From NCBI GenBank assembly GCA_934667465.1, contig CAKUMG010000006.1:1-25075 (forward strand): a DNA stretch of 25,075 nt, in the 5' to 3' direction. The DNA comes from an uncultured Actinoplanes sp. (GTDB lineage Bacteria > Actinomycetota > Actinomycetes > Mycobacteriales > Micromonosporaceae). Positions 21,999 to 25,075 of this stretch are shown piece after piece. A program made the position numbers and the translations under genes. The notes below the pieces were generated by a model. That model had not been told where the DNA came from. It searched no databases and saw only the letters and a list, made by a program, of their open reading frames with translations. Position 1 is the first letter of the stretch; each line of letters starts with the position of its first letter.

Positions 21999-23464
21999 GA
22001 TCGCTTCCATCGGGCGTCGGTGTTGCCCAACTGCTTCTCGATCTCGGTGGGTTCCAGGTGCACCGGGATCCCGGGCCGGGTGCCGACCTTGATCAGGAAG
22101 TTCCCGCGACCGATCAGGACCTCTTCGCCGTCGGCGCCGGCCGACCAGGCCGGTGGGGCCGCCCAGGACAGCACCTCGCGGCGTTCGGCCTGCGACAGCG
22201 GCCGGACCCGGGACACGGCGTCGAGTTCCTGATCGGAGCAGGCGCCGATCATCATGACCGCGCACCGGTCGGCGAAGCCGCGGGCCTTGGCCCGGTCCTC
22301 CGGGTCGGGCAGGGCCTCCAGGTCGGCGAGGCTGTGGGTGATGAACGCGGTGCCGGTGCCCTTGGACCGGTTGAGCCGGGTGAGGGCGTCGATGCGGTCG
22401 ACCATGCCGTGCCCGACGCGCAGGGCCCGCCACATCTCGTCGAGGACCAGGAAGAACGTGCGCGGCGGTGCGAGCCCGAGGTCGGAGAGGCGGTGTGCGG
22501 CCTCGACCTGGCCGAACCCTGCCGCCCAGGTGGTCACCAGTGACGCCGCGGTGAGCAGGTGGTTGGTCTCGCTGATGCCGGAGATGTCCACGCACAGGGC
22601 GGTGGTGTCCAGGTCGATCGGGGCGGTGGTGTGGCCTTCCACGGTCGGGCCGAGCGGGCCGTGGATCAGCGCGCGCAGCGCGCGGCGCAGGTTCTCGGTC
22701 TCCTCGCGGTAGCGCGGCAGGTCCTGCTCGGCGTACCAGAGCGTCACCCAGCGGACCTCGTCCGGTGCGTCCTCGATGACGCGCAGGACGTCGGACAGCA
22801 GCGGCTGGGTGTCGGTCTCACGTTCGGCGAGGTAGCGCAGTGCCGCGGACACCACGGTCAGCTCCCCGGATTCCAGCGGGCCGCCGCGCATCAGGGTCAG
22901 CAGCACCGCCGCGGCGTTGAGGCGCCGGTCGACGACCTCGGCGCGCAGCCGCTCGGCCTCCTGCTCGTCGCTGACCCGGGCGAGGACCTGACGCCACGGG
23001 CCGACATCCAGGGGGTTGAGCCGGTGCAGACCGGGCCCCACGCGCACGACCCGGCCGCCGAGCGCGGCGACCAGCTCGGCGTAGTCGGGCTTGAGGTCGC
23101 CCAGGATTAGCGGGGTGACACCCTGGGCGACCAGCGACAGCAGCATCCGGCGCACCGCGGTGGACTTGCCCATCGCCGGTTCCGACTGGATCCACACGCT
23201 CGGGTTGTTGATCAGCTTGGCGCGTTCGTACCAGCTGATCGGGTCGAAGCACACGGTCGCCGAGGTGTAGCGGTGCCGGCCCAGCGGCGCCCCGATCGTC
23301 GGAGTCGCCGCGCCGGTGCCGTACGGCCACAGCCCGCACACCTGCACGGAGGTGCCGCGGTACTCCGTCGGGGCTTCCACCCACGACACCTTGCCGCCGC
23401 CGGGCCCGGCGAAGCCGTAGCGGGTGGGGCGGCGCGGTATCCGGGCGGCGTTGGTCTTGGCCAT
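21995..23464 (-). CDS. VirB4-like conjugation ATPase
   Basis: 489 residues from ATG 23464, with GGAGG 5 nt upstream and 19 bp after the SCO6880-like stop. Walker A is SEPAMGKST (94-102) and Walker B is FFLVLDEMW (337-345). ILGDLKPDYAELV and the AFITHSLADLEALP region fit the VirB4/TraC ATPase fold. It is shorter than classical VirB4 (about 800), as in the actinomycete type where the preceding SCO6880-like protein carries the rest. It would energise the transfer channel. Confidence 0.85.
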   Translation of the reverse strand: MAKTNAARIPRRPTRYGFAGPGGGKVSWVEAPTEYRGTSVQVCGLWPYGTGAATPTIGAPLGRHRYTSATVCFDPISWYERAKLINNPSVWIQSEPAMGKSTAVRRMLLSLVAQGVTPLILGDLKPDYAELVAALGGRVVRVGPGLHRLNPLDVGPWRQVLARVSDEQEAERLRAEVVDRRLNAAAVLLTLMRGGPLESGELTVVSAALRYLAERETDTQPLLSDVLRVIEDAPDEVRWVTLWYAEQDLPRYREETENLRRALRALIHGPLGPTVEGHTTAPIDLDTTALCVDISGISETNHLLTAASLVTTWAAGFGQVEAAHRLSDLGLAPPRTFFLVLDEMWRALRVGHGMVDRIDALTRLNRSKGTGTAFITHSLADLEALPDPEDRAKARGFADRCAVMMIGACSDQELDAVSRVRPLSQAERREVLSWAAPPAWSAGADGEEVLIGRGNFLIKVGTRPGIPVHLEPTEIEKQLGNTDARWKRS

Positions 23465-23483
23465 CAGGGCCTCCAGGCGGGGA

Positions 23484-24938
23484 TCAGAACGGGATCGTGG
23501 CGTGGGTGGGCAGCACCACCCCGGCAGGCAGCCCGGCCGAGAACGCCGCGGCCTGGGCGCCGTACATCGGGCGCAGCACCATGCGGGCCTCCGAGGCGCG
23601 TGAGGCGATCAGCCGGTCGGCTTGCTCGAGTTCGGCGACGGTGTCGACGGTGGCGGTGACCAGCAGGGTGAACCGCACCATCCCGGCGCCGGAGGCTTCC
23701 TCCTGCGCGGCCTGCTCGGCGGCTTCCAGATCGGCCAGGTCCCGGGCCGACGGGCGGGGCTTCTTACCCGCCTGGAACCGCGCGTCGCGCTTGTCGTTCT
23801 CCACCAGGCGCACCGCCTCGGCCGGGGTGTAGGGCCGGTAGAACAGGGTCACGCGCTTGCGCTTGAGCTGCGGGTCCGGGTCGGTCAGCCGGGAGAACGT
23901 GTTGCTGAAGGTGACGCCGCGGGGCGCCTCGGCCATGCCCCAGGTACGGCTGACGCCCGAGTCGTGGCGGTAGAAGTCCCAGGACTCTTTGGCGGCCACC
24001 GGCCCGGCGGCGTCCCACGGCGGTGCGGCACCCGGGTCGCGGGCGAGCTCCAACGCCACGGCCGGGTCGTAGGCGGCACGGACCACCGCGGCCAGGCTCT
24101 GCGGGCTCATCGGCTGGACGCCGCCGGCGCCGGCGGCCGACAGCCCGGTGTGCAGGCCCGGGAGCCGGGACGCGACCTCGCGACACACGTCCTCGTGGCT
24201 CATGTTCCGCCGCCCGGGCGGGACGGTGTAGGTAAGGCTGACCCGCGTCTCGACCACCGCCGCGCCGGCAGGGTAGGTCCGCACCACCTCATCGAGCACG
24301 GCCTTGGCCAGGTCCGGCGCGTGCGGGCTGGTCGTGGTGGCGACCTCGGCGGCGAGCTGGGTGCCCGGGTCCGGGGTGGTCTCCACCGTGACGGCGGCCT
24401 GGACCAGGCCGGGCTCACGGGCCAGGGTGTCGAGCCACCCGGCCAGGTGCGCCACCCGGCCGTCGATGACCGACTGGTCGACCAGGTCGCGGCCTTCGGG
24501 CGCGCACCGCAGGGTGACGGTGTAGTGCCGGCTCTGCGGGATCACGATCACCCCGAGGGTGCCCGAGCGGCCGGTCTCCACCGCGTAGACCTCCGAGCGG
24601 GCCAGGATGCCGGGCAGCTGGTGGTGCCCGGTGACCCGCGAGGCCACGCCGGAGCGGTAGAGGTGCTGGCGCCGGGAGTGCCCGCGCCACCAAGCGACGC
24701 GGGCAGCGATGACCTGAAACCCGGTCCGGCCGTTGATGCGCACGGCCATCGGCACCAGGACCAGCGCACCGATCAGCACGGTGACCAGGGAGTACAGCAC
24801 CGACACGGCCAGCATGACCACCGCCAGCAGGCCGATGCCGAACATGCTCAGGGTTCCGATCGGGCCGAGCCCGAACAGGCCCGCTCCGTTACCGCGCCGC
24901 CAGTTGCCGTACGTGCGCTGCTTGGTCGTCGTGGTCAC
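23484..24938 (-). CDS. SCO6880-like membrane protein of the transfer apparatus
   Basis: 484 residues from GTG 24938, which shares one base with the preceding gene's stop (TAGTG). Two membrane helices lie at about 27-47 and 50-67 in a hydrophobic N-terminus, followed by a large soluble domain with QSRHYTVTLRCAPEGRDLVD and a C-terminal part, VTLFYRPYTPAEAVRLVE. The pattern matches the SCO6880 family, usually found next to VirB4-like and TraG-like ATPases in actinomycetes. It likely anchors the ATPase complex to the membrane. Confidence 0.85.
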   Translation of the reverse strand: MTTTTKQRTYGNWRRGNGAGLFGLGPIGTLSMFGIGLLAVVMLAVSVLYSLVTVLIGALVLVPMAVRINGRTGFQVIAARVAWWRGHSRRQHLYRSGVASRVTGHHQLPGILARSEVYAVETGRSGTLGVIVIPQSRHYTVTLRCAPEGRDLVDQSVIDGRVAHLAGWLDTLAREPGLVQAAVTVETTPDPGTQLAAEVATTTSPHAPDLAKAVLDEVVRTYPAGAAVVETRVSLTYTVPPGRRNMSHEDVCREVASRLPGLHTGLSAAGAGGVQPMSPQSLAAVVRAAYDPAVALELARDPGAAPPWDAAGPVAAKESWDFYRHDSGVSRTWGMAEAPRGVTFSNTFSRLTDPDPQLKRKRVTLFYRPYTPAEAVRLVENDKRDARFQAGKKPRPSARDLADLEAAEQAAQEEASGAGMVRFTLLVTATVDTVAELEQADRLIASRASEARMVLRPMYGAQAAAFSAGLPAGVVLPTHATIPF

Positions 24939-25075
24939 TACTGCTCACCTGCCTCTGTTGCTCCATTCGCCATTCCGCCAACCTTGCGCACCACGGCGGG
25001 TCCGGCCTTGGCGACCACCGCGGCCCCGGCGATCCCCGCGCCGACCGGGCCGGCCGCGGCCGCGGTCCCCCCGGC
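24938..25075 (-). CDS. C-terminal end of a membrane protein, probably VirB6/TrbL-like (partial)
   Basis: The frame is open from the right edge to TAG 24940-24938, giving 45 residues that are Gly/Ala/Val-rich (GPVGAGIAGAAVVAKAG), then a polar tail. Its stop overlaps the next gene's GTG by one base. In this gene order a polytopic channel protein usually precedes SCO6880, so this is probably its end. The bulk lies outside the window. Confidence 0.6.
   Translation of the reverse strand, partial: AGGTAAAAGPVGAGIAGAAVVAKAGPAVVRKVGGMANGATEAGEQ

Noticed and set aside
21999..22595. N-terminal extension of the TraG-like frame
   Set aside because: The extension is Arg/Pro-rich and overlaps the VirB4-like gene in another frame; the GTG at 21998 with stop overlap is the natural start.
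1..25075. tRNA genes or attachment sites
   Set aside because: Scanning for T-loop (GTTCGAATC-like) and anticodon-arm patterns found none with a matching acceptor stem, so no att site could be placed.

Overview
The window is high-GC, actinomycete-type DNA: strong G/C third-position bias, GTG starts, many 4-base start/stop overlaps, and several families typical of this group (SCO6880-like and DUF4913 proteins, a short-region sigma factor, large XRE regulators). The gene content reads as the accessory part of a conjugative plasmid or integrative conjugative element, with a conjugation gene cluster, a resolvase with its res-like site, a zeta-type toxin module, a DUF4326 protein and a stand-alone ATP-dependent DNA ligase. 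No integrase, replication initiator, relaxase, rRNA, tRNA or CRISPR array was recognised, so plasmid versus integrated element cannot be decided from this window. The genus cannot be named from sequence alone.

Left part (1-5300). A possible 3' remnant of an unidentified gene lies at the edge. Next comes a minus-strand pair: a small membrane protein overlapping a 638-residue protein that joins an N-terminal helix-turn-helix, a membrane helix and an extracellular solute-binding domain. A non-coding stretch of about 800 bp follows, with two related hairpin elements. Then an XRE regulator is divergent from a two-gene operon of unknown function, with a perfect 17-bp palindrome in the shared promoter region.

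Middle part (5300-11640). A minus-strand sigma-like factor is coupled to a small membrane protein. Divergent from it is a 419-residue protein with a C-terminal HTH, and a CRP-like palindrome sits between them. After this come a small basic protein, a cluster of hairpins, a minus-strand HTH/zinc-knuckle regulator with a four-helix membrane protein, and 1.4 kb without a convincing gene. That last stretch holds a clear minus-strand terminator whose transcript has no recognised gene.

Maintenance block (11640-17100). A DUF4326 gene overlaps a serine resolvase that has res-like subsites upstream. Divergent from it runs a plus-strand block: an unknown cysteine-motif protein with an open in-frame tail, an unknown 192-residue protein, a putative antitoxin, a zeta-toxin kinase, and an ATP-dependent DNA ligase.

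Right part (17100-25075). A repeat-rich 1.2-kb region contains a 36-residue membrane peptide, a duplicated 23-24-nt element and a 68-bp tandem repeat. It is followed by a minus-strand conjugation operon read right to left: end of a membrane protein, SCO6880-like protein, VirB4-like ATPase, TraG/TraD-like coupling ATPase, DUF4913 protein, and a beta-propeller lipoprotein. The coupled starts indicate one transcript that enters from beyond the right edge.
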